Notes: generated by a model not told the origin, from the letters alone. A stretch of 64,000 nucleotides of DNA from Pseudomonas denitrificans (nom. rej.) (GCF_008807415.1 NZ_CP043626.1:1736001-1800000); one strand, 5' to 3'; positions 29,696-39,454 are shown, counted from the first letter of the stretch. Numbers and translations: made by a program.

Positions 29696-30352
29696 ATGGC
29701 ATTGACCCGCGAACAGATGGCTCAGCGCGTGGCGCGCGAGCTGCAGGACGGCTTCTACGTGAACCTGGGCATCGGCATCCCCACCCTGGTCGCCAACTAT
29801 GTGCCCGAGGGCATGGAAGTGATGCTGCAATCGGAGAACGGCCTGCTCGGCATGGGCGCGTTCCCCACCGAAGACACGGTCGACGCCGACATGATCAACG
29901 CCGGCAAGCAGACCGTGACCGCCGTGAAGGGCGCGTCGATTTTCTCCTCTGCCGAATCCTTCGCGATGATCCGTGGCGGTCACGTCGACCTCACCGTGCT
30001 CGGTGCCTTCGAGGTGGACGTGCAGGGCAACATCGCCTCCTGGATGATCCCCGGCAAGCTGGTGAAGGGCATGGGCGGCGCCATGGACCTGGTGGCCGGC
30101 GCGGACAACATCATCGTGACCATGACCCACGCCTCCAAGGACGGCGAGTCCAAGCTGCTGGAGCGCTGCTCGCTGCCGCTGACCGGCGCGGGCTGCATCC
30201 GCAAGGTACTGACCGACCTGGCCTACCTGGAAATCGAGAACGGTGCCTTCATCCTGCGCGAGACCGCGCCGGGAGTGACTGTCGAAGAGATCGCCGAGAA
30301 GACCGCCGGCCGCCTCATCGTGCCGGACGATGTGAAGGAAATGACCTTCTGA
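29696..30352 (+). CDS. dhcB: 3-oxoacid/dehydrocarnitine CoA-transferase subunit B
   Basis: The 218-residue beta subunit (AtoA/ScoB family) begins [23 protein letters not shown] and carries the catalytic Glu in [12 protein letters not shown], which forms the acyl-glutamyl/CoA thioester. It pairs with the upstream subunit to move CoA from succinyl- or acetyl-CoA to a 3-oxoacid. In P. aeruginosa the neighbouring dhcAB serve carnitine breakdown; acetoacetate is the alternative. The frame is open 43 codons upstream, but those overlap subunit A. Confidence 0.9.
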   Translation: MALTREQMAQRVARELQDGFYVNLGIGIPTLVANYVPEGMEVMLQSENGLLGMGAFPTEDTVDADMINAGKQTVTAVKGASIFSSAESFAMIRGGHVDLTVLGAFEVDVQGNIASWMIPGKLVKGMGGAMDLVAGADNIIVTMTHASKDGESKLLERCSLPLTGAGCIRKVLTDLAYLEIENGAFILRETAPGVTVEEIAEKTAGRLIVPDDVKEMTF

Positions 30353-30357
30353 TCCCC

Positions 30358-30410
30358 TGTGTAGCAGCGCGCCATGCCCGCGATTCGCGCGCATGGCGCG
30401 CTCCTACAGG
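30358..30410. repeat. Palindromic intergenic repeat, family A
   Basis: TGTGTAGCAGCGCGCCATGC...GCATGGCGCGCTCCTACAGG lies between dhcB and atoB. Its position inside the operon suggests an mRNA-stability role or uncoupling of atoB translation. Confidence 0.7.
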
Positions 30411-30434
30411 TAAAGCCAGCTTCGGAGTTCCCAG

Positions 30435-31616
30435 ATGCAAGACGTAGTTATTGTCGCCGCCACCCGCACCGCCATCGGCGCCTTCCAGGGCAGCCTGGCG
30501 AACATTCCCGCCCATGAACTGGGCAGCCTGGTCATCCGCTCGCTGCTCGAACGCAGCGGCGTGAAGCCGGACCAGATCGACGAAGTCATCCTCGGCCAGG
30601 TGCTCACCGCCGGCGCCGGGCAGAACCCCGCGCGGCAGGCCGCCATCGGCGCTGGCCTGCCGGTTGAAGTGCCTTCGATGACCATCAACAAACTTTGTGG
30701 CTCGGGCCTGAAGGCGCTGTTCCTCGGCGTCCAGGCGATCCGTTGCGGCGACGCCGACGCCATCATTGCCGGCGGCCAGGAGAGCATGAGCCTCGCGCCC
30801 TACGTGCTGCCCAAGGCCCGTACCGGCCTGCGCATGGGCCACGCCGAGCTGCAGGACACCCTGCTGCGCGACGGCCTGATCGACGCCTTCAACGACTACC
30901 ACATGGGCATCACCGCCGAGAACCTGGCCGAAAAGTTCGGTATCAGCCGCGAGGCGCAGGACGCCTTTGCCGCGCAGTCCCAGCTCAAAGCCGCCTCGGC
31001 CATCGAGGCCGGCCACTTCAAGGACGAGATCACCCCGGTGCTGATTCCCCAGCGCAAGGGCGAGCCGCTGTCCTTCGACACCGATGAGCAACCGCGCGCC
31101 GGCACTACCGCCGAATCCCTGGGCAAGCTCAAGCCTGCCTTCAAGAAGGACGGTACCGTCACCGCCGGCAACGCCTCCACCCTCAACGATGGCGCCGCCG
31201 CCGTCCTGCTGATGAGCGCCGAGCGCGCACGCAGTCTGAACCTCCCGGTTCTGGCGCGCATCCAAGCCTATGCGAGCAGCGGCGTCGACCCGTCGATCAT
31301 GGGCATCGCCCCGGTAACCGCGACCCGCAGTTGCCTGGAAAAGGCCGGCTGGAGCCTCGACGACGTCGAGCTGATCGAGGCCAACGAAGCCTTCGCCGCG
31401 CAGGCCCTGTCGGTCGGCAAGGAGCTGGGCTGGAACGCCGAGAAGGTCAACGTCAATGGCGGCGCCGTCGCCCTTGGCCACCCGATCGGCGCCTCGGGCG
31501 CCCGTGTGCTGGTGACGCTGCTCCACGAAATGCTCCGCCGCGACGCGAAGAAGGGTCTGGCGACCCTGTGCATCGGCGGTGGTCAGGGCGTCGCCATGGC
31601 ACTCGTGCGCGACTGA
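30435..31616 (+). CDS. atoB: Acetyl-CoA acetyltransferase
   Basis: The 393-residue biosynthetic/degradative thiolase has Cys in [14 protein letters not shown] (about residue 88), His in [13 protein letters not shown] and the second Cys in [17 protein letters not shown]. It lies 82 bp after dhcB and cleaves acetoacetyl-CoA to two acetyl-CoA, completing the CoA-transferase step. It also can absorb the acetoacetate made by FahA. Confidence 0.93.
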   Translation: MQDVVIVAATRTAIGAFQGSLANIPAHELGSLVIRSLLERSGVKPDQIDEVILGQVLTAGAGQNPARQAAIGAGLPVEVPSMTINKLCGSGLKALFLGVQAIRCGDADAIIAGGQESMSLAPYVLPKARTGLRMGHAELQDTLLRDGLIDAFNDYHMGITAENLAEKFGISREAQDAFAAQSQLKAASAIEAGHFKDEITPVLIPQRKGEPLSFDTDEQPRAGTTAESLGKLKPAFKKDGTVTAGNASTLNDGAAAVLLMSAERARSLNLPVLARIQAYASSGVDPSIMGIAPVTATRSCLEKAGWSLDDVELIEANEAFAAQALSVGKELGWNAEKVNVNGGAVALGHPIGASGARVLVTLLHEMLRRDAKKGLATLCIGGGQGVAMALVRD

Positions 31617-31762
31617 GGTCATCCGACCAACGATTGATTGGCGAGCGCCGGGCGGCATGTATCCATGTCGTACCGGTAGGCAGGATGGTGGGTGGGCACA
31701 CCGACAGACGAACATCCTGCCGCGGTTTTCGGCGTCCCCGGCGCCGGCAAACCCTTGCGTCA

Positions 31763-31794
31763 CCGCTCGGCCCCACGCAGGCCGGGCGGTTTTT
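31763..31794 (+). terminator. Terminator between atoB and atoE
   Basis: CCGCTCGGCC and GGCCGGGCGG pair with one G-T wobble and are followed by five T. It lies 147 bp after atoB and 73 bp before atoE, so the transporter may be reached only by read-through or from its own promoter. Confidence 0.7.
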
Positions 31795-31866
31795 CATTCC
31801 AGGACGGGTATTGCCACAAGCCCCGTTCGACGATGTGCCATTACAAGAACAACGAGGTAGACCATT

Positions 31867-33306
31867 ATGAATTCCCACGCCCAAACCCCCGGCACAGTCG
31901 TTCAGGACAGCCGCTCGGCGCGCTTCGCCATGGCCTGTTCCAACTGGGCCGAGCGCTGGTTCCCCGACTCCTGGGTCTTCGCCGCGCTCGCGGTGCTGAT
32001 CGTCAGCGTGGCCGCACTGGCCATCGGCGCACCGGCCACCGAAACCGCCAAGGCCTTCGGTGACGGCTTCTGGAGCCTGATCCCCTTCACCATGCAGATG
32101 GCCTTCGTGGTGATCGGCGGCTACGTGGTCGCCAGCTCCGGCCCGGCGTCCAAACTCATCGACCTGTTCGCCCGCGTGCCGAAGAACGGCCGCTCGGCAG
32201 TCGCCTGGGTCGCGGTCATTTCCATGGTCGCTTCGCTGCTCAACTGGGGCCTGTCGCTGGTGTTCGGCGGCCTGCTGGTGCGCGCCCTGGCGCGTCGCGA
32301 AGACCTGAAGATGGACTACCGCGCTGCCGGCGCTGCCGCCTACCTGGGCCTGGGCGCCGTGTGGGCGCTGGGTCTGTCGTCCTCCGCCGCGCAGCTGCAG
32401 GCCAACCCGGCGAGCCTGCCGCCGTCGATCCTGGCGATCACCGGCGTCATTCCCTTCACCGAGACCATCTTCCTCTGGCAGTCCGGCGTGATGCTGCTGG
32501 CCCTGGTGCTGGTATCGCTGGTCATCGCCTACATGACCGCACCCGGCGCGGCCAGCGCCCGTGACGCCAAGGCCTGCGGCGTGGACGTCAGCTTCACTCC
32601 GCCGAGTGCGCCGAAGGCGACCCGGCCGGGCGAATGGCTGGAGCACAGCCCGCTGCTGATCCTGATGCTGGTAGCCCTGGCCGCCGGCTGGCTGGTCCAT
32701 GAATTCAGCACGAAGCCGGCGATCACCGCGATCTCCGGGCTGAACACCTACAACCTGCTGTTCCTCATGGTGGGCGCGCTGCTGCACTGGCGTCCGCGCA
32801 ACTTCCTCGATGCCGTGGCCCGCGCGGTGCCGACCACTACCGGGGTACTGATCCAGTTCCCGCTGTACGGTTCCATCGCGGCGATCCTGACCACTGTGAA
32901 GGGCGGCGACGGCTCCACCATCGCCCACCACATCTCCACCTTCTTCGTGCAGATCGCTTCCCACGACACCTATGCGCTGCTGATGGGCGTGTACTCGGCG
33001 GTGCTGGGCTTCTTCATCCCGTCCGGCGGTGGCAAGTGGATCATCGAGGCGCCCTATGTGATGCAGGTAGCCAACGAGCTGCAGTACCACCTGGGCTGGG
33101 CGGTGCAGATCTACAACGCCGCCGAAGCGCTGCCGAACCTGATCAACCCGTTCTACATGCTGCCGCTGCTCGGCGTGCTGGGCCTGAAAGCCCGCGACCT
33201 GATCGGCTTCAGCTTCGTCCAGCTGCTCGTCCACGTGCCCCTGGTGCTGTTCCTGCTCTGGGCACTGGGCACCACCCTGCAGTACCTGCCGCCGGTCCAG
33301 CCGTAA
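31867..33306 (+). CDS. atoE: Short-chain fatty acid transporter (AtoE family)
   Basis: The 479-residue multi-pass inner-membrane protein of the AtoE/TIGR00366 family is rich in hydrophobic helices (WVFAALAVLIVSVAALAIGA, then AVAWVAVISMVASLLNWGLS) and carries the conserved FFIPSGGGKWIIEAPYV near the C-terminus. It probably imports acetoacetate, butyrate or related acids for the CoA-transferase and thiolase. In P. aeruginosa a 3-hydroxybutyrate dehydrogenase gene follows; here a convergent LysR gene does. Confidence 0.9.
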   Translation: MNSHAQTPGTVVQDSRSARFAMACSNWAERWFPDSWVFAALAVLIVSVAALAIGAPATETAKAFGDGFWSLIPFTMQMAFVVIGGYVVASSGPASKLIDLFARVPKNGRSAVAWVAVISMVASLLNWGLSLVFGGLLVRALARREDLKMDYRAAGAAAYLGLGAVWALGLSSSAAQLQANPASLPPSILAITGVIPFTETIFLWQSGVMLLALVLVSLVIAYMTAPGAASARDAKACGVDVSFTPPSAPKATRPGEWLEHSPLLILMLVALAAGWLVHEFSTKPAITAISGLNTYNLLFLMVGALLHWRPRNFLDAVARAVPTTTGVLIQFPLYGSIAAILTTVKGGDGSTIAHHISTFFVQIASHDTYALLMGVYSAVLGFFIPSGGGKWIIEAPYVMQVANELQYHLGWAVQIYNAAEALPNLINPFYMLPLLGVLGLKARDLIGFSFVQLLVHVPLVLFLLWALGTTLQYLPPVQP

Positions 33307-33328
33307 CCACGCATTCGGCCCCGAGGGC

Positions 33329-33364
33329 AAAAAGCCCGGATGTCTCGCGACATCCGGGCTTTTT
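33329..33364. terminator. Bidirectional terminator between atoE and the LysR gene
   Basis: AAAAAGCCCGGATGTC-TCGC-GACATCCGGGCTTTTT is a 16-bp perfect stem with A and T tracts on both sides, serving the two convergent genes. Confidence 0.93.
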
Positions 33365-33381
33365 CTTTCTTCCGGGTACTG

Positions 33382-34302
33382 TCAGCCCCTGCTGACTTCC
33401 ACCGCGCCGAGCGCACGCACGTCCAGGTGCTCGCCGCTGAGCTGCGCGGCGTCCTGGTCGAACACTTCGCGCAGCCAGTCGCTGACCGCCTGGAAGCGAC
33501 CGATGCGGCCGGCGTCGCGGTGAGCGAGCAGCCAGATTTCCCGCACCACCACCGCGCCGGAGAGGCGCACCAGGCCTTCGCGCTCGCCGAGGAAGCACGG
33601 CAGCAACGCCATGCCCAGGCCGCTTTCGCAGGCGTGGATCAGCGTGGTCACGCTGCTCGCGCGCAGGGCGAAGTTGGCATCCGGGACGAAGCGCCGCAGC
33701 CAGCACATCTCCGGGGTGTCATCGAGGTCTTCGCCGTAGCCCAGCCAGGGCTGCTGCGGCCATTGTTCAGGCGGCACCTGGGCGAAGGGCGTAGCGGCGT
33801 AGATGGCGAAACCGATGTCGGCGACCTTGCGCATCACCAGCGCGGCGTCCTCGGCCGGGCGCGCCAGGCGCAGGGCGAAGTCGGCCTCGCGGCGGGTGAA
33901 GGAGAGTGCGCGGTTCGCCGGGATCAGTTGCAGTTGCAGGTTGGGGTAGGTGCGCGCCAGTTGCGGCATGTGCTGCACCAGCCAGTGGCTGAACAGGAAG
34001 TCGACCGCGGTGATGCGCACCGAACCGCTGATGGCGCTGGCTTCGTTGCGCGTTTCCAGCAGCATGCTCTGCACGTCACCGAGGATGCGTTCGGCATAGC
34101 CGAGGAAGGCCGTGCCGGCATCAGTGGCCTTGTAGCCCGCGTTGTCGCGGATGAACAGGCGGGTCTGCAGTGCGCTTTCCGCCGCCACCAGGCGCCGGCT
34201 CATGGTCGAGGGGTCGACGCCCAGCGCGCGGCCGGCGGCGCTCATGCTGCCGTGGCGGGCGAGGGCGAGGAGGATCGGGATGTCGTTCCAGTCGAAGTTC
34301 AT
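33382..34302 (-). CDS. LysR-family regulator
   Basis: The 306-residue protein begins MNFDWNDIPILLALARHGSM, with helix-turn-helix AGRALGVDPSTMSRRLVAAE, and has the usual LysR effector half. GAGGAGATCGCC precedes the ATG. The cysteine hydrolase gene is 19 bp upstream on the same strand, so the two are probably transcribed together and the regulator may control it. The effector cannot be deduced. Confidence 0.87.
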   Translation of the reverse strand: MNFDWNDIPILLALARHGSMSAAGRALGVDPSTMSRRLVAAESALQTRLFIRDNAGYKATDAGTAFLGYAERILGDVQSMLLETRNEASAISGSVRITAVDFLFSHWLVQHMPQLARTYPNLQLQLIPANRALSFTRREADFALRLARPAEDAALVMRKVADIGFAIYAATPFAQVPPEQWPQQPWLGYGEDLDDTPEMCWLRRFVPDANFALRASSVTTLIHACESGLGMALLPCFLGEREGLVRLSGAVVVREIWLLAHRDAGRIGRFQAVSDWLREVFDQDAAQLSGEHLDVRALGAVEVSRG

Positions 34303-34321
34303 GGCGATCTCCTCATGTGCC

Positions 34322-34849
34322 TCAGAACTGCACGTCGGCGGCAGGGAGGACCCGTGCGCGCTTGCCGAAGCTGCTGATGCTGCCCAGCACTGCGTTGTGG
34401 TGTGCAGTGATCTGCGCGGCGCTGAGCACGGCATTGTCGACAGTGGAGTGGGCATCGCCCACCAGCGTCACCGCGTAGCCCTGGGCCAGGGCGCGGCGGG
34501 TGGTGGTGTCGACGCAGTAGTCGCTCTGCAGGCCGCAGATCACCAGGTGATCGATGCCGCGCGCTTGCAGCAGCTCGGCGAGCTCGGTGCGCAGGAAGGA
34601 GTCCGGGGTGGTCTTGCGCACCTGGAGGTCCGCAGGGGCGGTGAGCAGTCGCGATTCCAGCTGCCAGCCGGCGCTGCCATACTGCAGGTCATCGTCCTCG
34701 TGCTGCACCAGCAACACCGGCACGCCGGCCTCACGCGCCGCGCGACTCAGGCCATTGATGCGCTGCAGTACATTGTCGATGTCGAAACAGGCGCAGTCGC
34801 CGGTACACAGGTCGGACTGGACGTCGATGATCAGCAGGGCGGTGCTCAT
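34322..34849 (-). CDS. Isochorismatase-like cysteine hydrolase
   Basis: The 175-residue Rossmann-like hydrolase has the family triad: Asp in LLIIDVQSDL (residue ~9), a central Lys around VRKTTPDSF, and Cys in CGLQSDYCVDTTTRRAL (about residue 112), with the cis-peptide GLQSDYC context. Relatives hydrolyse amides such as nicotinamide, biuret or carbamoylsarcosine, or the vinyl ether of isochorismate; the actual substrate is unknown. It is divergent from pqqF and followed by a LysR gene. Confidence 0.85.
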   Translation of the reverse strand: MSTALLIIDVQSDLCTGDCACFDIDNVLQRINGLSRAAREAGVPVLLVQHEDDDLQYGSAGWQLESRLLTAPADLQVRKTTPDSFLRTELAELLQARGIDHLVICGLQSDYCVDTTTRRALAQGYAVTLVGDAHSTVDNAVLSAAQITAHHNAVLGSISSFGKRARVLPAADVQF

Positions 34850-35014
34850 GGCGAGCGTATTCCTTTCAAGAGAATGGCGAAGGTCGAGTGGAGTCGGGAA
34901 TGGTAGCCCGCCTGATGGCGTGGGCCAATGCCGGCAAGCGTTTGCTGCCAAAGCCGTATTTCCCTTTGCCGCGCCTTCGGCGATGGTGACGGCCATCAAC
35001 CGGACCGGATGCCG

Positions 35015-37306
35015 ATGAACAGCCTTCCCGCCAAGACCCTGACCCTCGCCAACGGCCTGCGCGCCACCGTCATCCAGGCTCCTGGCGCCAGCCGCGCCGC
35101 CGCGCTGTTGCGGATCGCCCGTGGCAGCCACGACGAGCCGGAAGCCTTCCCCGGCCTCGCGCACTTCATCGAGCACCTGCTGTTTCTCTGTGGCGAGCGC
35201 TTCGTCGAGGGCGAGCGCCTGATGCCCTGGGTGCAGGCCCGTGGCGGGCGGCTCAATGCCAGCACCCGGGCCCGGCAGACGGACTACTTCTTCGAGGTAC
35301 CGGCCGCCGATCTGGGGGACGGGTTGGCGCGGCTGGTGGACATGCTGGCGCGGCCGCTGCTGGACGAAGCCGTGCAGGTCGCCGAACGCGAAGTGCTGGA
35401 AGCTGAATTTCTCGCCCGCGGCCGCGATCCCGATACCCTGATCGACGCCGCCCTGGCGTTGGCGGTGGCGCCGCAGCACCCGTTGGGGCGCTTCGTGGCC
35501 GGTCGCCGCGACAGCCTCAAGGTGGAAAACGCCGAGTTTCAGAAGGCGCTGCGTGACTTCATCCGCTCCTGTCAGGTGGGCGGGGCGCTGGAACTCTGGC
35601 TGCAGGGCCCGCAATCGCTGGAGGAGCTGGCGGCATTGGTCGAGCGCGAAGCCGCTGTGTTCCCGTCCAGAGCGCTGGTCGAATCCGCCAGTGCCGAATC
35701 CCTCCTGCCGCTGGTCGGTCAGGAGCTGAAGCTGCGCCTGCCCGGTGCGCCACGACTGGTGCTGACGTTTGCCCTGGAGAGCGTGGCGGGTGAGGGTGGT
35801 GCGTTGCTGGAGCAGTTGCAGGGCTGGCTGGCCGACGAGGCGCCCGGATCGCTGCTGGCCTGCCTGGGACAGAACGGGCTGGCCGACAGCGCCCGTGCGC
35901 GCCTGAGTCGTTTCGCCGGCGGCCAGGCGTTGCTGCGTTTCGATTTCGAACTCGCCGACGCCGCCACCTCCGATCTTGTCGAATCAGCCTTCCTTTCCTG
36001 GCTGGAGGCGCTGCGCAAATTGCCGGCGGATATCCTCGCCGCCGCTCCTGTCGATGAGCCCGCCGGCGCCCTGGAACAGCTGCAGCGCCGCGCGGGGAGC
36101 GCCAATCCCTCGGCATGGCTCGGCCAACTGGTAACACCGCGGATGATCCGCCTGCTGACCTGCGAGTCGGTGATCGGCGAGTCGCTGACCTCGGCCGGCT
36201 TTACCCTTGATATCGCCCGCAGTCCGCAGCGCACTATCGAACCGCTGCGGGGCGAGCCGTGGTCATTCTCGCCGCCGCAAGCGGCCGCGCATGCGGAGCC
36301 CGCCGCCCTATACCTGCGCTGGCGCTTCCTGCAGCCACCAAGCCGGCCGGCATTCCTTTGCGCCCGGCAGGCGCTGCGTCCGCTGGCTGGCGCAGCGCGG
36401 CACGAGGGCGCCAGCCTGCGCCTGGAGGCCATGGAAAGTGACTGGACGCTGATGCTGTCAGGGGCGAAGAACCACCTTGCCGAGCTGGCCGAGTGCGCGA
36501 TCCACGCGCTTCAGCATCCCGCAGCGGCTGTGCTGGGGCAGGGCGCGCGCCTGCACGCTGCCGAACGCCGTCGCCGCGAAGGGGAAATGCCGATCCGCCA
36601 GTTGCTCGATCTGCTGCCACAGACCTTGGCCGGAGACAGCGAAGCTTCGCCGGACTGGTCCGCCGCCCATTGGGATGACCTGACCCGCGGCATCGAGCTG
36701 CCGGACACCCTGGCCGGCTACTCGACCACCAGCGCGCTGCCGCCGCGCAGCGGCCCGGCCGGTCGGCACCGCCAGGTGCTGGAGCTGCCGGGCGAGGCGG
36801 CGCTGTTGCTGTTCTGCCCGCTGGCGTCGCGCTCGGCGGCGGACGAAGCCGCGTGGCGCTTGCTAGCCCGTGTGCTGGAGCCAGCCTTCTTCCACTGGCT
36901 GCGCGGTGAGCGGCAACTGGCCTATGCGCTGTACTGCGGTTTCCGCCAGGTGGGCATGCGCCGCGGCATCCTCTTTGCCGTGCAGTCGCCGCTGCTGTCG
37001 GCAGTTGAGCTGCAGGCCGAGGTCGACAGCTTCCTCTACCGCCAGGGCGAAGCCCTGCTGCGGATCGATCCGCAGCGTGTCGACAGCCTGCGTGCTCCGC
37101 TGGCCGCCGAGCTGGCGCGCGCGCCGGGCGACTTCAGCGAGCGCCTGCAGCAGGACTGGAGCGACCAGTTGGCCGGTGTCGGGCCGTCGCACCGCGAGGC
37201 CATGGTCCAGGCGCTCGGCAACCTCTGCGCCACCGAGCTGCGCGCCGCGCATTCAGCGCTCAGCTCCGCCCAGGGCGGTCACTGGCTGCTGCTCAGCCAC
37301 GCCTGA
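35015..37306 (+). CDS. pqqF: PqqF, M16-family zinc peptidase of PQQ biosynthesis
   Basis: The 763-residue peptidase has the inverted zinc motif HFIEH near residue 50 and the distal Glu in EREVLEAEF about 75 residues on. The N-terminal M16 half (LANGLRATVIQAPGASRAAALLRIARGSHDE split by the conserved Gly) and long divergent C-terminal half are typical of PqqF, which processes the PqqA peptide in the cytoplasm. No good ribosome site is seen; an ATG two codons earlier (35009) is possible. The other pqq genes are not in the window. PQQ-linked genes follow within 10 kb. Confidence 0.87.
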   Translation: MNSLPAKTLTLANGLRATVIQAPGASRAAALLRIARGSHDEPEAFPGLAHFIEHLLFLCGERFVEGERLMPWVQARGGRLNASTRARQTDYFFEVPAADLGDGLARLVDMLARPLLDEAVQVAEREVLEAEFLARGRDPDTLIDAALALAVAPQHPLGRFVAGRRDSLKVENAEFQKALRDFIRSCQVGGALELWLQGPQSLEELAALVEREAAVFPSRALVESASAESLLPLVGQELKLRLPGAPRLVLTFALESVAGEGGALLEQLQGWLADEAPGSLLACLGQNGLADSARARLSRFAGGQALLRFDFELADAATSDLVESAFLSWLEALRKLPADILAAAPVDEPAGALEQLQRRAGSANPSAWLGQLVTPRMIRLLTCESVIGESLTSAGFTLDIARSPQRTIEPLRGEPWSFSPPQAAAHAEPAALYLRWRFLQPPSRPAFLCARQALRPLAGAARHEGASLRLEAMESDWTLMLSGAKNHLAELAECAIHALQHPAAAVLGQGARLHAAERRRREGEMPIRQLLDLLPQTLAGDSEASPDWSAAHWDDLTRGIELPDTLAGYSTTSALPPRSGPAGRHRQVLELPGEAALLLFCPLASRSAADEAAWRLLARVLEPAFFHWLRGERQLAYALYCGFRQVGMRRGILFAVQSPLLSAVELQAEVDSFLYRQGEALLRIDPQRVDSLRAPLAAELARAPGDFSERLQQDWSDQLAGVGPSHREAMVQALGNLCATELRAAHSALSSAQGGHWLLLSHA

Positions 37307-37595
37307 TCCTCCTGCTTTCGATCCGGGGTGCCGTCCGCAAGGCGGTGCCGCGCCCGACTTTTGCCTTACGTCCGGTGGGCTGGTCCAAGGTAGCTGGCCG
37401 GCGGTCGCGACTACCCGCGACCATCGCCGCGCGCCCGAGGTAGCGGTGGTCGCAGAGCCTTGCGCAGTGCTCCCGCAGGACGCCTGCAAGGCCCGTGGAA
37501 CCGGCGCCAAAGCAGCGTATGGCAAGGCCGCGAGCGTTTCGATAATCGCCTCCGACACGACTGAGCCGCAGTCGATCCCCCACCCGGAGAGCGCC
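37307..37595 (+). promoter_or_regulatory. Upstream region of the porin gene
   Basis: No gene is supported in these ~290 bp. The word CCAAGGTAG at 37386 resembles part of the motif seen before the PQQ ABC genes, but in the opposite orientation relative to the gene. No clear promoter is visible. Confidence 0.35.
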
Positions 37596-38798
37596 ATGAA
37601 CAAGAACAAGATCGCCGTCCGCCGCCAGCTGCTGCCGCTGGCATTGTCCACCCTGGCCCTGTCTTCAGTGTCGAGCGGGGCCAGCGCCGACATCATGCTG
37701 TACGACAAGGACGACACGACCTTTTCCACCGACGGCTACTTCAATGCCTTCTATGTGAACAGCGACGTCGACCGCAACGGCGAAACCTACGACCGCCGCC
37801 AGTCGCGGGTGAAGATGGGCTTCCTGCCCAACTACATCGGCTTCAACTTCGGCAAGAAGATCGACGGCCTGACCCTCACCGGGCGCTCCTCGTTCTGGGT
37901 GACCATCAACGACAGCGAGCAGGACGGCACCGACACCGCCATCGACGTCCGCCAGTTCTACGGCAACGTCGCCGGCGACTGGGGCGAGGTGCTGATCGGC
38001 AAGGACTTCGGCCTGTTCTCGCGTTCCAACATCTTCCTCGACGAACTGCTCGCCGGCTTCGGCAACGCCAGCGATACCCTCGGTCTGGTGGATGGCAAGG
38101 GCGTGTCCTTCGGCAACATCGGCACCGGCTACCCGTACCCGTTCCCGACCTCGCAGATCACCTACCGCAACAACAACCTGGTGGAAGGCTTGCACATCGC
38201 GGTGGGCATCATGGACCCGATCGACACCAACCAGATCGACAAGGACGCCAGCGACGGCCTCGACGACAAGGCCTACCAAGACAATCCGCGCTACGAGAGC
38301 GAGATCAGCTATCAGTTCGACGTCGGCGGGGCGAAGATCTACAGCTGGGTCAACGGCGCCTACCAGACCTCGAAGAACACCAATGACGAAGTCGACAGCG
38401 TGACCAGCAAGGGCCTGGGCTATGGCATCCAGGCGAAGATGGGCGGCTTCTCGCTCACGGGGTCGGGCTTTACCGCCAAGGGCATCAACCCGTTCTTCAC
38501 CAACAACGCGGGTGAAGCCGCGCTGCGTGAAGTGGACAGCCGCGGCGTGCTGTTGCAGGGCTCCTACAGCTGGGGCAAGAACCGTGTGGCGCTGTCCACC
38601 GGCGAGACCCGCGACGACGGCAACGGCCTGGGCAGCGCGGCGGATTACTCCACCCAGGGCATCGCCTACTTCCGCACCATCAACGACAACCTGAAGCTGG
38701 TGGCCGAGTACAACGTCTACGAGATCGACGGCCGCAAGGGCTCCACCGTCAGCGAAGACACCGACACCTTCGCGGTGGGCGCCGTCCTCAACTGGTAA
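37596..38798 (+). CDS. Outer-membrane porin
   Basis: The 400-residue protein has a signal peptide ending SSGASA-D and alternating beta-strand sequence through to the aromatic C-terminus FAVGAVLNW, the pattern of a trimeric porin. The loop LDELLAGFGNASDTLGLVDG resembles constriction loop L3. CCGGAGAG is upstream of the ATG. Position among PQQ-linked genes suggests uptake of alcohols or their oxidation products, but this is inference. A terminator follows. Confidence 0.85.
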   Translation: MNKNKIAVRRQLLPLALSTLALSSVSSGASADIMLYDKDDTTFSTDGYFNAFYVNSDVDRNGETYDRRQSRVKMGFLPNYIGFNFGKKIDGLTLTGRSSFWVTINDSEQDGTDTAIDVRQFYGNVAGDWGEVLIGKDFGLFSRSNIFLDELLAGFGNASDTLGLVDGKGVSFGNIGTGYPYPFPTSQITYRNNNLVEGLHIAVGIMDPIDTNQIDKDASDGLDDKAYQDNPRYESEISYQFDVGGAKIYSWVNGAYQTSKNTNDEVDSVTSKGLGYGIQAKMGGFSLTGSGFTAKGINPFFTNNAGEAALREVDSRGVLLQGSYSWGKNRVALSTGETRDDGNGLGSAADYSTQGIAYFRTINDNLKLVAEYNVYEIDGRKGSTVSEDTDTFAVGAVLNW

Positions 38799-38824
38799 TC
38801 CCCCAACTCCTTTGGCTCCATTTC

Positions 38825-38858
38825 GGCGGGTCGGCACTGCGTGTCGCCCGCCTTTTTT
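38825..38858 (+). terminator. Rho-independent terminator after the porin gene
   Basis: GGCGGG and CCCGCC arms, with an inner CGGCAC/GTGTCG pairing, followed by six T, 27 bp after the stop. Confidence 0.88.
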
Positions 38859-38881
38859 CTTGCTCTCAAGGAAGGTTCGTG

Positions 38882-39274
38882 ATGATCGGAATGTGGAGCG
38901 CGCACGCGCAGAGTTACTTGCTGGTTCTGTCCGTCGCCACGACCCTGGTGTTCGCCTTGCCCATCTTCCTGGTGCCGCTGTTGTGGGCGCGGGTGATGCA
39001 GTGGCAGTTACCGGAGCACACCGATCTGGCGGTGTATTTCGGGCGTTGCCTGGGGGCGTTCATTCTTATCGTCGAAGGGCTGATGCTGCGTGCCGCGCTG
39101 ACCGGGGAGGCGCTGGTGACTACCTTCGAGGTTCTGGCGGCGGTGGCGGGGTTAATGGTGGTGGTGCATGTCTATGGCGCGCTGCGCAGGATTCAGCCGT
39201 GGACGGAGACGCTGGAGACGGGCTTCTATACCGGGATGCTGCTGTTGACGCTGCTGTTCTGGCCGACTGCCTGA
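38882..39274 (+). CDS. Small inner-membrane protein of unknown function
   Basis: The 130-residue protein has four predicted hydrophobic segments (SYLLVLSVATTLVFALPIFL, then AVYFGRCLGAFILIVEGLML, VLAAVAGLMVVVHVYGAL and TGMLLLTLLFWPTA) and no recognisable catalytic motif. AAGGAAGG is 9 bases before the ATG. It lies just after the porin terminator and before nosP. The family is not recognised. Confidence 0.75.
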   Translation: MIGMWSAHAQSYLLVLSVATTLVFALPIFLVPLLWARVMQWQLPEHTDLAVYFGRCLGAFILIVEGLMLRAALTGEALVTTFEVLAAVAGLMVVVHVYGALRRIQPWTETLETGFYTGMLLLTLLFWPTA

Positions 39275-39298
39275 CGCCCTGCGAACTGACGGCATCAA

Positions 39299-39349
39299 CC
39301 TGTAGGGGCGCCCCACGGGCGCGGTCGCGGGCATGGCCCGCTCCTACAA
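39299..39349. repeat. Palindromic intergenic repeat, family A
   Basis: CTGTAGGGGCGCCCC...GGGCATGGCCCGCTCCTACA, between the small membrane protein and nosP. Confidence 0.65.
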
Positions 39350-39454
39350 ATATCCCGCTACTTTCGGATAGCCCCGCCACGACCCAAGTAGCATGGGGCG
39401 CGCTCCGGCTGCTTCGTAGAATGCCAACGTCGATATCCTGACTGGGCGTACGCC

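Noticed and set aside
31453..33330. Long minus-strand frame opposite atoE
   Set aside because: AtoE on plus has proper membrane helices and family motifs; the opposite frame is low-complexity Gln/Gly/Arg/His.
37385..37397. CCAAGGTAGCTGG upstream of the porin as another ErbR box
   Set aside because: Only 11 of 15 positions fit and the orientation relative to the gene is opposite to the two good copies.
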